In this document: one piece after another, positions 1 to 14,691 of the stretch | How positions within the stretch are numbered: position 1 is the first letter of the stretch | How the letters are laid out: the number at the start of each line of letters is the position of its first letter | Assembly: GCA_043228905.1 (NCBI GenBank) | Contig: JBHGNT010000022.1 | Coordinates: forward strand, 1,054,001 to 1,118,000 | Reading direction: 5' to 3' | DNA: 64,000 nt | Source of the DNA: Azolla caroliniana | Taxonomy: Eukaryota > Polypodiophyta | Made by a program: the position numbers and the translations under genes | Notes under the pieces: model-generated | What the model saw: the letters and a program-made list of their open reading frames with translations, nothing else | Database searches by the model: none | Told to the model about the DNA's origin: nothing

Positions 1-2424
1 GAAATATAAACATTGTATTTTACATCATGATGGTGATTCATGAATATGTATAATTATAGGTGGTAGCCCTTTTGTAAAATTTGGAGCTACTCACTGAGGA
101 TCATACGACCCGCCAACAACAACTATGTTTCTCTCATCTCGAAGGAACTTCACATCCGATTAGAAAGAAAAATATATAGATATATATATCTATTTTTTTT
201 TTCATTTTATTGTCCAAGTGACTCTTAGTTGTTGAGTTACTGAGTAGTTATTCGACCTACTTGATTAGGACTAAACTTCCTGATCTGTTTTTTAAATTCC
301 TCATAAAAAAAAAGCGTATGTAGAAAAATTTTATCAACAAAAAAATAACGAATCAGAAATAAAGATAAATTCAAAATTTGCCCATTCTTTTGTAAGTTTT
401 GCGTGTTGATTATTTAGGCATTTTTGGAAAGCCCTAAATATTTGGACATGGTATAAATCAATTTATTTGGATTCAATTTTCGAAAACCTTTACGCATGCG
501 GTACCCCTTTTTGTGAAATGACCTAGTTTATGCCTTTTTTTGATGAACAGTTCTTAAAATGCGACATATTACCTGTTTCAAATGACTCTTTTTCTTGGCT
601 CAACAAATATGGAATAAAGTTTTTTATTTATTCCTAACGACCAATGTTGGTTGCTTGTTCTCATGGGGAGTAGCGGTGTGTGGAGTTTTACATTCCTGCT
701 TGATGTTGTATGGGGCAGATGATATTCACGAGGCCATGACGGTACACAATAGAAGATTGATATCAGTTAGTCCATTTCACCAACCTCAAAAGTAGGTGCG
801 ATCTATCTAGGTCTGAAAAACTGTGACTATGGTAACATTATGGTTATTATGGAAATGTAGATGTAGTCGACTTTATGATGCAACAAATCTTGGTCCTTCA
901 GATGTACTGCTTGAGATATGGGAAACACTGCTGACGGTAGTCCGTGGGCAGTATGATAATATTTATGGTTCTCTAGAAAATGTTCATAAGAGATGGACGA
1001 AGCTTCCTCACTTATGGAGGAAGTTACCCCTCTTTGTAGTGTTAGATCAAGGGCCTCAATGGAACTATCGACTTCCATGGACTCTTTCTTGAATATCAGT
1101 ACATCATGGTAATGTGCCGTATCAAGGTTCAACACCCCTTTATAAGTTGTTTTTGTATGCATAGGTTTTGGTGTACATACAATGTATTTTATTCTACATT
1201 GTAAGCCTCTACGTAGATAACTTCAACTTGTAGACTTTAGACATTTTCAATACTATTGAAGAAAATCTTTTAAGGAAAAAAAGGGATGGCATATTGGGGC
1301 ATCTAAATACCTTCTCTAACTGTATCCATATAAGAAACATGATGTAGAAGGAGAGTTGCATAATTGTGAGCATATAGCTTGTTATCAAAACCATCAATCA
1401 CTTACTAATTAGTAACGTCATTTACCATATACTAAGGCATCGTGTATCAAACATACATATAGAGCCATGCAAAATATTACATTGTTTTTCTTTCATACAC
1501 TAACTTGCAAAGAAAATGATACTGTAAGACTATGAAGGCACCTAGATAGCATTTTTATGCAAGGATGATGGAAACACTAGGGAAAACATGTATAAAAATA
1601 ATCCCTAGTAATAAATAAGGTAAAATCAATTGTACCCAAGTTATTTTCTTCAATATCAAGTCTCATGGTAGTCAACTGGTAGAAAGACTAATAGGTCACA
1701 AGTTTATTCTAGAACAGTTAATTATAACACTATTAAGTTTTACAAATACATGAACATAAATTTACAAAAATATAACATCCATGAGTTAATTATAACACTA
1801 TTAAGTTTTACAAATACATGAAGCATTATTCACTACTGTACAATATTGATTTATGATGTACTTCAATCGGACCCCCCTCTTGAATATTTATTTTTATGCT
1901 TGTTGCAAGATATGATGTTGTAAACACTGAGCAAAACAGTAATGAATGCTTGATCCACCCTTGGACATGTGCTTACCCTATAGTTAGGGCCACATCCGCA
2001 AACCCACCCTGGAATTAGGTTGTCAGGATGCTTCCTCACCTATCATTATATGTGCTATCATTATTATTAATACATTGGATATATTATGACCATATATTAG
2101 AACATGTCAATAATGGAATCAAATAAACAAAAGGAAATAGTAGGATGTACTATGCAAACTATCCTAGGCCAAGTTTTTTACATTTTTTGATAAACACTCC
2201 AAGAATGTAAAAGTAACTCAAATAGGAAGGCATTCCAACACACTAAGGTTGGTATGATTATTACCATTGCAATACTAACATATGTTTTAGTGGGCTAGAA
2301 GAAAGTTGTGGTAAAAAGCTAGTGGATACCTTTATTAAAGATCAACTTCTTGGGAAGTGTGGATAAACCATGATCCTTATTGAGAATATATGACTAGATT
2401 AATCAATAGAGACATATATCTTAC
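1..2424. other. AT-rich flank with no supported gene
   Basis: This stretch lies downstream of the minus-strand LOR gene and should contain its last exon(s), which I could not place. A minus-strand open stretch near 1,050-1,150 looks weakly coding, but it lacks a convincing splice acceptor and a clear family match. Short direct repeats occur: a phrase containing TTATAACACTATTAAG appears near 1,720 and again near 1,790. No RNA gene or transposon coding was recognised. Confidence 0.5.
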
Positions 2425-3655
<1,231 letters not shown>

Positions 3656-6150
3656 CAGAACTCTGTTCCTAAAGCTTATCCCAATTGATGGCTGAATCTT
3701 ATTCTAAGTCGTCAAAATTGCGTGCAAATCTGTTTCTTCCATTAAAAACAACAGAAAATTTCAACGGCCGAATTATTCAAAACATAAAGATTTTTTGCAA
3801 ATAATTCCTAGTTCATGTTATTAGTCGTGCTGATTAGTGATTAGTGACGCCGATCAAATATCGAATAAATTGATTTCTACTCAAAATTGGTCACAAAGGA
3901 TTTAAGTCTTATATATATATATAAACATATATAAATATATATGTAATAATGTATGTAATAATGTATGTATGTATGTATGTGTAATATATGTATGTATAGT
4001 ATGTGTGTATATATACATATATGTGTATGTATGGATATGTATATACATCTTTCTTCACGCGATCATTAAAATACGGAAATCTAACGGGATTGCGCAAATA
4101 CCGTGACGAACGTTTCGCCTCTCCAATCGTTCGAATCATGACTAACGGTTTAATTGGAGTTTAATCGCCGCTATGGTTTAATTGGAGTTTGATCAAAAAC
4201 CAGAATGCCAACTAGTACTCTAAATCGTAAGTGAGATCGATAAATTTCGCATTAGACACGTTAGACATTAGTTTTCTGGGTCTACTAGAATCCACATAAT
4301 GTGATCATTTAACCGGAAGTGCTTGATGATGTGATTTCTAGAGCTTTCATCAAAGTGCCTTAAATTGGACGTCAAGCAAAAGAACTTTGAAACTTTTTTA
4401 TTTAAAATGTTATATCAAGAAGTTCGTATCTTGATTTACCTTGACCAACATAACCTTCCTAATTGCCCATGATATTTGTCAAAGCCTTTGATATATATAT
4501 ATATGTTTTCTAGCTCATTCTTTTGACACATATCCATGAGAGAAGTTGTTTTGTTTGAAACTTTGTACATCACTAGGCAAATGTTTCTCAATATATACTT
4601 TTTTATTTAATCCATATTTTTGGCTTTAACTCAAAGAAAATGGATTACAAAAGTTGACCTTAGACGTATGAAAAAGAAAAGTAAGGAAAAAAACCAAAGT
4701 ATGATAATCTTTAATATTAAAATAATAATAATAATCAAATAAGATGCCTCAGTTTTTCAAGGTGGTGACAAAACATTCTAAATATTAAAATTTGATGAAA
4801 AGAATAAATATATATTTTTGTCATGTCATGATTGAGGTTCTATACAATGATACAGTTTGCATTTTGATTGGTTTGAGATTCAAATAACTCCTAACTATCA
4901 CTTTGGACTTCCTCAAATCGTGATGACCATCAAAATGTCAAACTAAGACTCTGCATAATTAAAAAATCAACTAGGTTGGACATGAACTTTTGGTTCTATT
5001 AGAATTAAAATGTTATACGGAATCTCAAATTGTTGTTGCATTAACTAACCTTTTCATACTAATTGCTCATGTGGACGATGATTTTAAGGCCCAAACATTT
5101 CCTTTGACACTTCATGATTGGATATCCTGAAAAATATTAAGTAGAGTTTAATTACCACCTTAGAATACTATATTTTTTGCCCAAATTACTTGAGGATTGA
5201 TTAACCACCACATGAAATTCGACACTTCATGACTAGATATTCCTCAAATACTTGAGTTTAATTAACTCCACGTAATATTAGATTTGGGGCAACTTACTCG
5301 AGGATTGATTAACAATCACATTAACATGGAGTGGCCTCAAAATTTGACAAGCTTGACATAGAAATCCTAGCGCTATTGCATTAATTAAGACGAGTGGGAA
5401 AAACCACCCCACTAATGTAATATATATATATATATTTATATATGCAAGGAGTAAGAAAGATATGGTAAAACTAAAGTTCCATGTGTCATCCCTCATTTGT
5501 AATTGTGATACGTATGTGATATCATCTATGATGCATGAATGAGCCAGGTGGAAATGTCGTGTTGCATCATGTGCAAACTGTGAAAAACATGGTCAATGAA
5601 AGCTTTACAAAACACTTGGGATTCCATCAAAGTGACGAGGGCCATTATTAAAGTTTAATCGAAGCTTGTGCTTAATGGTGAGAATTAAGCTTCCGAAAAA
5701 AAAAAACTTCCAAATGCACTCAGGATGTCTAGAGAAGAAATATGAATCTACCAATAAAATACCATTGGAAAACATGTGTGAAGGGTGAAAGTGCAAAGTG
5801 TGAAGGATCTATGGCAAAGCATGCCAAGAAGAAAATACAGTCATATATGCCAAAGGGAGGAGATTCATTTTTATCTTGCAAGGGCATTCTTGAATGCCAT
5901 AAAATGAGGAAGAGAGCTCATGTTCTTAACATAGGTGGCCTACAAGGACCAAATTGTTACTATGGCCATAGATTGTAGTCTAATCACATTCAATGAATGA
6001 TATCCCCCAAAAAATTGAAGTATTTCCCTTTTAACCTATATAAATGTATTTAAAAAAGTCAAGTAAATTGTCTTTCTTAAATCATTTTGTAAATTGTCCT
6101 AATTTGATTATTTCTTTCTTGTATATTGCCGGTTTATAATTTTTTGTCAT
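3656..6150. other. AT-rich intergenic region
   Basis: This lies upstream of the LOR start codon and should hold its promoter, though no single TATA box stands out among the many AT tracts. A TA/TGTA simple repeat occupies 3,909-4,045. Several motifs recur loosely, for example a phrase containing GACACTTCATGA near 5,105 and 5,220. No supported gene was found. Confidence 0.6.
3909..4045. repeat. TA/TGTA-rich simple repeat
   Basis: Alternating TATA, TGTA and ATGT units run for about 135 bp, about 250 bp upstream of the LOR start codon. The tract is variable in unit and not strictly periodic. Confidence 0.8.
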
Positions 6151-6439
6151 CCTTTTTTTTTCCAAAAAAAACACTACCTCACATTAGTTAGCAATCGGAG
6201 TACATCAAACTTCAGCCATATTCAACAAAACTCACACTTCTCCCCACAAAACTAATCATAATCCCCACCACCTCATTTATAACAAAAGTATCCCATCGAC
6301 TCTTTTTACATGGTAACTTACTTGTACCACAACTATACATATTTACATCGCCTGCCCACTAATGGAAGCCATTGGCGGAAACAACCATCTGGGTGCTTTG
6401 TGGTTCCATTTAAGCCCTGTCGATGATTAGCCTGCCAGT

Positions 6440-9213
6440 AAACATATTACTACTAGTATGACCCTCGCTACTCTTCATTTTGAAAACCTCCCAATCTCTT
6501 CTGAACTAACATTATACCCTAACATGTGCCCCCATGGCAAATATTTTTTCTGTCCAAGCATCATGCCGTCTTCGCTTCTAATCTTGGGGTTCCAAAACAA
6601 CGGTTGTCGGAGTTGTTCTGCCAACGTTTTTGGTTGCATTAAGACCAACCCTTCTCTCACACTTGACCAGACCCTCATTATGGTACGGGCCACCCTGTCC
6701 TCCGTGCTAGCCGGTGCTTTAGACTTTAGACTGGACTAAACAACCACCACATCTTTGCCTTCCAAGGGCCGCCCTTCCTTGGAGACTAGAGATCAACTCT
6801 ATCCCTAAGAAGCATATTCCACAATTCAGGTCCAGGTTGTAGACTTCGAACCAATAGCTTACCGAGTAAAGCCTTACTTTGGTGAACTGGATCCACTAAC
6901 CCAAGTCAACCCTAGTTTTTTGCCTTGATCAAACAACTCCACACCATTTTAGTTGACACTGTCTCATGGTATCTACTCGACCAAAGGAGACCTCTCACCA
7001 TTGCCTTAATGTTTTTGATGCAAGCTTTGTCTAACACCCCGCATGCCATCGAGTGCCACATGGTGGTTAACAAAATGTGGTTTACCATGACCACCCTACC
7101 TGCTAGAGAAAGCTTTACTGATGCCCATAACCGAAGCTTTTTTCTGATTTTGTCTTTCACTTGCTCAAGCTACTGATTTTGAGGTGTCTCAACTCCCGCC
7201 AAAAACCCCAAATATTTAATAGCCATTCCATTGGGGACCCATTGAAAATCAGCATTAGGGCACCAAAGAGGCCATGGGTTTGGACTTACCTAGAATCCTT
7301 TGATTTTGTTCCAATTAATTTTCCCTCCTCACACTTTACAAAAAAGCTCAATCTCTCTTAAATTTAGCTTGTTGTAAATTAGTGTCATTGCCTTGCAAAT
7401 AGAGCATAGTGTCATCTGCATACGCTGAGTCCAACAATTCCTTGCTCCCATGTGGGACAACTAATCCCCTTATTCCTGCATCCGGTCTGTTTAAAAAGAA
7501 AGAGAATGCCTCTGAAATAAATAAAAAAAGGTAGGGCCCAACGGGCAGGGGTTGTGTTGAGCAATGTAATCGGTCTCCATTGCCTTGCATATACTATTAG
7601 ACCATGTACCTTAGGAATTAGAAATATCAGCCCCTCTTTAAAATGCTCAGGTAAGCACCCAACATCCCATGCCTCATTAAGACCATCAACCAAGTCAACC
7701 TTAATCACTTCTTAAAATGTTTCAAAAAAATCTCTTGTTAATCCGTCGATGCCTGGACAAGACATTCTACATGTTCCCGCCAAAGCATCTGACACCCCCT
7801 CTTCCAAGAATGGCCTTGATAGATTAACTTGTACAACCTTTGAAATTCTTTGTTGCATTCCCTCCAATACAAGTTTTGTCAGAGTATGCTGTTCGGGGAT
7901 ACTATAATAACTGTATGAGAGTAGCCCACGATAGTGAGTTGTGACAGACTCCGTGACCTCCGATACATCCTTCGACTCTGATCCATTCTCCTTAATCAGC
8001 TTAGGATTGTAGCTACAATTTGTTCTCGGCTTTTTATACTTAAAAAATTGTTGATTTACCTTAATATCCCTATTCTTGCTCCACTATGCCACTGAACTTC
8101 TAAATAACATCATGTTTCTAGACACAATCAACCGTTGTAGTGTTTCTCTAGCAGCCTCAAGACTTGCTCTAAATAAGTGACATACGAGATCTTTCTGAAG
8201 CATTCTTTGGGTAGCTGCTATCGACCTTCTTAATCCCACTTCTCTTTCCTTAGACCTCTCAATTCTATTTTTAGTCTTTGCATGCAAATACATTGAAGTT
8301 TCAGTAATCTTCCCTCTAAGTTTATCAAGTGCACCATAACCAATTGGATTACTAGCCCATATGCTCCTTACTTCCTTCCCACCTTTGCATCCTCAAAAAG
8401 CTTATAGCTGATCTTCAGGTTGCAATCCCTTTATGGCCTCCTCTAGTTGACTAACATAATCTTAATCGGCATATGACCAGAGTACGCCGAACTGGTGATG
8501 ATTTCAACATTATCACCATATTTTCCCAGGTCTGAGCTTATGTATATTCTGTCTATGTGAGACATGCAAAAGCCATTTATGTTGCAACTTGCTCTTGAAA
8601 AGGTTAGCGAACTTTGAGGCTTTTTTAGTACATACCAAGCATCTTTCACTCCTAATCGGCCCATCAGCAAATCCCATGCAACTAACTCAAACCCGAAGAC
8701 CACCGTATGTGTGCCACCCACCTTGTCCTCTGTATGCAAAGTCATGTTAAAATCCCTTGTGATGATCCAAGCATCTGCAAATGGCAGGTCATCGGCCAAT
8801 TGCCTCCAAAAAAGGGCCTGCAACATTGATGAATTAGGCGCATACACATTTATTATCCCAACTATACATTGATGCCATCTGACAGTCACATAGATGACAC
8901 GTCCCTGCACATCCCTCCACTATGGTGTCCTGGCCCACAACAACAATATCCGGATTATTCCTAATAGATTTACAAACACCTCCTTTTCTACCATGCTCAC
9001 CCTAAGTTGGGGACCAAAAAGTTTGCCAATCCCCGTCAAGAGGATTGCCAATACTCAAGATACTGTTCGCACTCAAATGATGCTCTTGCAAGAGCAAAAT
9101 GTCCGGGATCCCCTTAAAGCTCGAGGATTTGAAATCATGACGGAAGTTCTTCCTTTCCATGATGCATTTGTTGCCACCAAGACCTTGTATGTTCCATGTG
9201 ATTAATTTCATGA
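6440..9213 (-). pseudogene. LINE-1 ORF2: APE endonuclease and reverse transcriptase remnant
   Basis: Endonuclease motifs appear in order: ITWNIQGLGG and LLLQEHHL (about 9,100-9,210), INVYAPN (near 8,850), DFNM in an altered RDFN context (near 8,745), HIDRIYIS (near 8,550) and SGHMPI near 8,470 where SDHxPI is usual. The last change would remove a catalytic Asp. Reverse transcriptase follows, with FKEGLIFLIPK and WRPITLLN near 7,610-7,650 and the catalytic AYADDTMLYL near 7,410. RT blocks between these are missing. A C-terminal LINE segment with QPLFWNP lies near 6,590. Many frameshifts make this non-functional. Confidence 0.78.
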
Positions 9214-11440
9214 AATCAATTGTGAAGTCTCCCAAGAAGGACATAGTCCCTCCCCCTGAGTCCATGCCCAACCTCCCTCATTGATCCTCTCCCATCCTAA
9301 CACCACATCCTGCCTTGTATCTTCTTCCAATTCCTCCTCATGGAAGTGTAACACCTCATTGAGGGAGTCTACCCTCCCCTCTACCCATAGTAGTAGCTTC
9401 TTTTTAATGCAAGAATCATTGAAACTCCTACATATCATTCCAACATTCATCCACATCCACATCCACTTATCCCCACTCGAGGTGCTTGGTAGGCTGTTAA
9501 AGTATTTGTGCGCCATGACTTCTATGGAGCTGGAGTTCGGTGTCATGTTGTTGGCCGAAACCTCTAGGTCCGTTAGGTCGAAAGAGAAGCCTACCTTCTG
9601 CAACTTGTTTCATTCAACAACAATCACATAAACCCTCAGCCCTAGGGCTTCCTCATGAGCCTACTGGCTAAACCTGCACCGCTTGCAAGCGTGTCCCTTT
9701 TCAATATTTTGGACCGAACAAATTTCACTAAAATTCTGACATCTGCCTCCATACTGATTTGTTTCAACTCTTGTAGGTTCAGAAATTCGGAAGTGGTGGA
9801 TAAGCTTTCTTGACACCTCCCATTGCGTAACCATTCTTTCACTGCTCTCAATCCAATACTTCCACTTTTACCAGTGGAGGAGGGGGAGCTCATGAATTTT
9901 TCTTGTCTGAGTTGTGCATTGTTTAGTAAGACATCAGGTGTGCACGCTACCACCTCTTCAACATTAGTTGTCCTTTGATTATTTAATAGGTCCTCCTCTT
10001 CTTGCGACACTTGAAAATGATCTCTCAAATCTATATGATGTGTTGCCGTGTTTCGTTCTTGTTGCAAACAATTTTTGCGTCCCAAAACAAGAGTCTAGAC
10101 GTTGACATTAGCCTTCACATTTTCAGCCCCATTGAGGGTACTTTGTCTTGACACCCATGCCTTCTCTTGCTTAGCTATCGGCCCCTTAACCTTCTCCCCC
10201 CTTATGTTACTATTGATCTTCCTAGGGCATTCCTTAGCAATGTGGCCCTTTTTTTACAATAGAAACATTGACTAGGTAGTCCTTGATTCCACTTCCACAT
10301 CTATCAGTCTTGCCTCCACATCATGCACCCTGATTTTAGAGGGGAGTGTGGAAAAACTTTGCACAAGAACCCTAATCTTAGGGGAGTCTCTGATTCTGTC
10401 TACCATGGTTTCCTTTAAAGGACAGACTGTGCCAATCTTCTCCCCAATCTTTGGCATCAAGGGATATAATTGTTGCGGATGATTAGGAAATACCATAGAT
10501 ATCACCATAGGGTTACCATTTTTCTTGGCTTCTTCCATAACATTGAAATTAGCATGTCATTCCAACAAAAGGGCTCTTCCATATTTGAGCTTAACGAATT
10601 TCATATCAATTATTTGTGATACATTACTCCCCTCAGCCACTTCAATGTGAAAGAAATTTCATCCCATATTATCCACATTCTTTATCTGTGGGACCCTATC
10701 CATTAGAGCTACCTCTAACATGGCACGGACCATAACTCTACAGGGCCTACCACCAAGTAGTTTGCAAATGAACGAACACTTCTTAACCTTATGATCTCTG
10801 CATTTAGGATCTCACTTTCTTCCTCGGACAGAAAAACATCAAGTACCTCAGAGCTCTCCTTCCTTTGCAATTGCTTATCATAATCTCCTCTCTGGCATGC
10901 ATTATGCGCCTGACCACACTCCTATAAAAGATTTTCCACCTACAACATGTCCTCTGTGGCCTCCATTTCCACAACATCTAGCCCCTTAGATGACTGTCCT
11001 TGCCATACCGTTGGTGGGGGCCCTAACCTCCTCTTCCATCCATCCCCTATTATCTGTCTGATTCACCACTTCTTACATATCCTGCTCATTCCTCCATTAA
11101 TGTGTTTCCCTACGTCTTTCCACGTGTCTCTTGCTTTCCTTTGTCCCAAATTCCTAGCCTGCTAGTTTTCCCGATTCGTATTCATCCCTTGCAATGCATA
11201 CCTTGAGTCCACCCACTGTTTGACTGACCCCCTTGCCACCAATACTTTAGCTGCCACCATTGATGCTTTATTTCCCTCAGATGGCTCCTTAGACAACATG
11301 ATCCATTGTCTTTGTGCAACCCTACTATTAACCTTACACCCTAATCGAAGAGACATGCCTGACACATGAGGAGTAGGGAAACTCAACATCGATCTATTGC
11401 ATTCGGGGCATTCTCTACAACCATAAACCCCCCCCATCAC
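9208..11440 (-). pseudogene. LINE-1 ORF1 (RNA-binding protein) remnant
   Basis: Broken minus-strand coding lies upstream of the endonuclease. Near 10,272-10,538 a segment resembles the region preceding the CCHC knuckle in plant L1 ORF1 proteins. Directly after it, near 10,215-10,260, a CFYC...GH.AKEC knuckle can be read only if one base is gained in a run of A residues, so a frameshift splits it. The remaining coding ends at 9,208 and overlaps the likely ORF2 start (about 9,211). ORF1 protein normally packages LINE RNA. The start is uncertain. Confidence 0.6.
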
Positions 11441-12120
11441 TGCCTATGATGTTGTCTCGCTTGAAGTTTGAGGAAACACATGCTTGTCATCGATCTACTA
11501 CGTTCAGGACACTCTTTGCAACCCTAAACCTGCTCGACATCCATCCTGCCATTTTTTCTCTGCGTATGTTAATTGTCATCCTTTTAATCCACATAAATTG
11601 CATAATTTTCAACTAACTTTCAATTTTTGAAAAAAGAAAAAGAAATCCATTCATTAGTGTAAACAATTTACAAAGTTCTGATTCCTATGTGATCGGTAGA
11701 GGGAACCATTTTGGTGGCTGAAAAGTGCCAAAAAGGAGTGCCACTCTTTGAGGAAATAAGTGGAGTAGCTTTCCACAAAGTAAGAAATTGATGGAGCTGA
11801 GTAGATTTATCGTCAAAATATTCAATAATACAATCTCATTGACCCTTCAAAGTATGAACCATGTCCAACCAAATACTTTTTACCAATTCAATTGGTGAGA
11901 CTCTAACTTGATGAAAAACGAGAGAGCCCCGAGCCTTCCAGATGTAATATGCATTGGGGTACCTTGGAGGATCCAATGAAATTGTGGGTGCAGATTCCAT
12001 AATGGGGTTTGTTCCAATGGTGGGTGTGTTAGGAAACATGTCCCTCCGGATGGGAAGTGAGAAGAACAATGTTGATGAACATATCGGCCTGGGCCGAAAC
12101 CGGATGTGGAGTACCAGGCA

Positions 12121-12360
12121 ACGGAAGACCCGGTGAGAACCGGATGACGAGTACCCAGCTACGGAAGACCTAGTGAGAACCGGATGACAAGTACCCGGTA
12201 ACGGAAGACCCGGTGAGAACCGGATGACGAGTACCCGGCAACGGAAGACCCGGTGAGAATTGGATGTGGAGTACCTGGCTACGGAAGACCCGATGAGAAC
12301 CGGATGACAAGTACCCGGCAAGAGCCGGATGGTGAAGGCCCGGTGAGAAGTACTCACCGG
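12121..12360 (+). repeat. 40-bp U3 minisatellite with hairpin core
   Basis: Units beginning ACGGAAGACC start at 12,121, 12,161, 12,201, 12,241 and 12,281, an exact 40-bp period, followed by a decayed copy. Most units contain CCGGTGAGAACCGG, an inverted repeat (CCGGT/ACCGG) with a GAGA loop. The array lies in U3, upstream of the TATA box. Confidence 0.92.
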
Positions 12361-12437
12361 ATGAAGGGACATATTCATAAATATGTTTTCTGAGAGTCCA
12401 TCGGGGCTATATTTGTAAATAGCCGAAAAGTCATATT

Positions 12438-12451
12438 AGTATAAATATGAC
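12438..12451 (+). promoter_or_regulatory. LTR TATA box
   Basis: AGTATAAATATGAC lies downstream of the minisatellite and upstream of the GA tract, the expected position for the LTR Pol II promoter. The same phrase occurs in the other LTRs of this family. Confidence 0.65.
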
Positions 12452-12519
12452 TTAGGGCAAACTTAGTGGCATAGTAGTTGTCATTCTTGTTGTGTGCAAG
12501 ATTTGAATGCGTAACTATG

Positions 12520-12556
<37 letters not shown>

Positions 12557-14060
12557 GTCGTTGCCTCTGTTGTAACCGCCGCCTGTGGCGAAGATAGCAA
12601 GCTCGAGGTCGTTAACTCGGTGCTTTACTGTTGTACATTGTGATATAGTGATAGTTTGCAGTCTGTGGGCTGCCGTGGTTTTTCCCTAGTTTGGGTTTTC
12701 CACGTTAACATCCTGTGTACTCCTCTCTTCACTATGTCGTGCGTTCATTACCCGTTGTCTGTGTTTGATCCTAGACTCGGTTGTGGCCGAGCGTTGTGCT
12801 TAGGGAGCGTGTATTCCTGTTAGGGTCTTCATCCCCAACCCAAAATACCATAGATTTGTTCCAATGGACACATAGTGCTCCTAAAGCTTTACATGATGTA
12901 GTTAGGGCCATTTTAGCTTTTTGGATGCGATCCAAATCATCTTATAAATATAGGGCAGTGTCATCCGCAAATTCAATTTCCCTTAATTCTACTTTTGAGA
13001 ATGGGATGCGTAGTCCATCTAAACCAATGCCATCAATATTAAAAAAGGAAATCATTGCATCAGCGAAAATTAAAAATAAGAAATGAGCCAAAGGGCAACT
13101 TTGTTGAATTGACCATGTAATAGGAAAAAGAGGGCCATAATTTCTAGCCAATAAGACTCAGTTTTGAGGTATGAGGAAAATTTACTCGTTATCCATTCCT
13201 ATGAGAAACCAAATTAAGCCAATTCCCCTTGCAAAAAATCCCAATCAACACGGTCATAAGCTTTCTCAAAATCAAGCATAACAATTGCCAACTTTTGTTT
13301 GGATTTGGCTCCTAGTGCAGTAGATTCCGAAAATGTATAAACATTATCCAAGTTACTTCTTTCTCGAATGAACCTTGTTTGGCTGGGTGCATAACTGTAG
13401 GCAATAAGTACAAAGGCATATACTAATTGCTTTAGCCAAGATTTTATAAACTGTATTGACTATTGTAATAGCGCACCATTTCTTGATGTCTAATGAAGGC
13501 CTCCCTTTCTTAGGGATAAGGTAAATTAGTCCTTCTATAAAATGTGGGGGCATACAACTTGTAATTGTCTAACAATAACATTTCTGGAATCTTCAGAATT
13601 GAGATGTCTTGAAAACTTTGATTCGATATGGAAAGGATAACTAGAGCATGATCTGAAAAGGTAGTTCTCAACATTATATGCATTGTGCTAGTAGATGAAA
13701 GAAATTTGTCGGATACATAGAATCTTTCTAATCAATATAAATTGGTACCATTTAAATACCCATTTGATCGTGAAAAAAGACTTTTGAAGATTTTGTACGA
13801 ACCAACGAAGGAGCATGCCAAGTATCTAACACTTGTTAGGAAAACACTAATGGTTCCCAAATTGCCAATTCATGTCCCTGTATCATAATTGAGCTACCTC
13901 CCATTTTGTCAATGGGATCCTCAAGCATGTTGAAATCACAAGCAATACACTAGTGGTTAAACACAGGTAAACTGTTAACTAAATCTTGCCAAAATTGCTT
14001 TTGAATAGAGGCAATATTAGAAGCATATATATTCACTCTAAAAGGAATATTGGACGTGCA

Positions 14061-14686
14061 GCGATAGCATGTATATAACATGAGAGCTTAGATAAATATA
14101 TAAGATTATGTAAGTATGATGATTATAAGTGATACGTATAGATAGAGATTAATTAGGCAAAAGAAAACCTCTATATAGTTGCATGTTATATTCCTTGTAA
14201 AATGTCAAATGAATGTACTAAATTCGAGTTGGAACATTGTTGTGATATGGGAAATGCATAGGAGGAATTAAGTTAAAATACGAATATTAAAAAGAAATAA
14301 TAAAATAGCCTTAGCTCAATTGCTAAGAGCTTGTCAAAGCTTTTTGCTTGCATTTAGGGGCCAAGAGGGGATAAAAGTGAGAGACAGGGAAGCGCGGCTG
14401 AATTCAGAAGTGAGGAATCAAGGATTGCAAATCAAGAGGGTGTACAAGACCAACATCGAGGTGACATGGCCATCATTATTGGGACGTTACATTGAAACTC
14501 GAGGATCCCCTTGAGGCTTGAGGATCTACTTGCAAACTTATCTTTTCTGATTTTTCGTTTCTTTTTCATCATCATCTTTTTCTCCTGAACATACTTGATA
14601 TCTTAGTATTATATTTTCTTCTTCTTTCTGAATAATAGGGTTCATAGTTCTTTTTTTATTTCTGAGGAGCCTTCGACTCCAACTTA
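14061..14686. other. AT-rich spacer left of copia-A
   Basis: No gene is supported. Near 14,308 a tRNA D-arm-like phrase (TTAGCTCAATTGCTAAGAGC) appears without a partner B box. The last 40 bp contain GAGCCTTCGACTCCAACTT, part of the degenerate TTCGACTC repeat that resumes on the far side of copia-A at 25,061. Confidence 0.5.
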
Positions 14687-14691
14687 CATTT

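Larger units (their letters stand above)
6150..11600 (-). mobile_element. LINE-1: degenerate plant non-LTR retrotransposon
   Basis: A minus-strand L1-type element. The 5' end is near 11.5 kb, followed by ORF1 with a zinc knuckle, then ORF2 with endonuclease and reverse transcriptase. The 3' end is near 6,150, where an A-rich tail (seen as a T run on the plus strand) occurs. Frameshifts and stops are frequent and part of the RT is missing. Near the 5' end a segment containing CATCGATCTA recurs about 100 bp apart (11,388 and 11,488), consistent with repeats in a LINE 5' region. Boundaries are approximate and no target duplication was identified. Confidence 0.8.
12027..12822 (+). mobile_element. 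Solo LTR of the copia-D family
   Basis: This 796-bp LTR begins TGTTAGGAAAC and ends TTCCTGTTA. It is flanked by GGGTG (12,022-12,026) and GGGTC (12,823-12,827), a near-perfect 5-bp target duplication. LINE-2 coding resumes on both sides and there is no internal region, so it arose by LTR-LTR recombination. It matches the LTRs of copia-D (35,522-36,441 and 40,540-42,529, opposite orientation). Features in order are the 40-bp minisatellite, a TATA box (about 12,440), a GA microsatellite (12,523-12,551) and the U5 end. Confidence 0.85.
11640..14060 (-). mobile_element. LINE-2: second degenerate LINE, split by a solo LTR
   Basis: A minus-strand ORF2 fragment. An endonuclease segment around 13,850-13,960 reads CDFNMLEDPIDKMGG. 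RT segments with IEGLIYLIPKK and YKILAKAIS lie at 13,400-13,550 and the catalytic FADDTALYL is near 12,945. The post-RT region continues to 12,823, is interrupted by a solo LTR, and resumes at 12,026, ending near 11,836 with IWKARGSLVF. It lies next to LINE-1 in the same orientation but differs in sequence, so it looks like a separate insertion. The 5' end is truncated or unrecognisable. Confidence 0.72.

Noticed and set aside
595-1162. Short open frames on both strands
   Set aside because: No family match, no splice support and AT-rich context; overlapping frames on opposite strands look random.
5742-5978. Lys/Cys-rich small protein on the plus strand
   Set aside because: No family match, no promoter or splice support, and the surrounding sequence is AT-rich intergenic DNA.
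12121-12360. CRISPR-like repeat array
   Set aside because: Units are contiguous at 40 bp with no unique spacers, and the array lies in a retrotransposon LTR in plant DNA.
14300-14345. tRNA-derived SINE head
   Set aside because: Only an A-box-like D-arm phrase is present; no B box at the right distance and no tail or target duplication.
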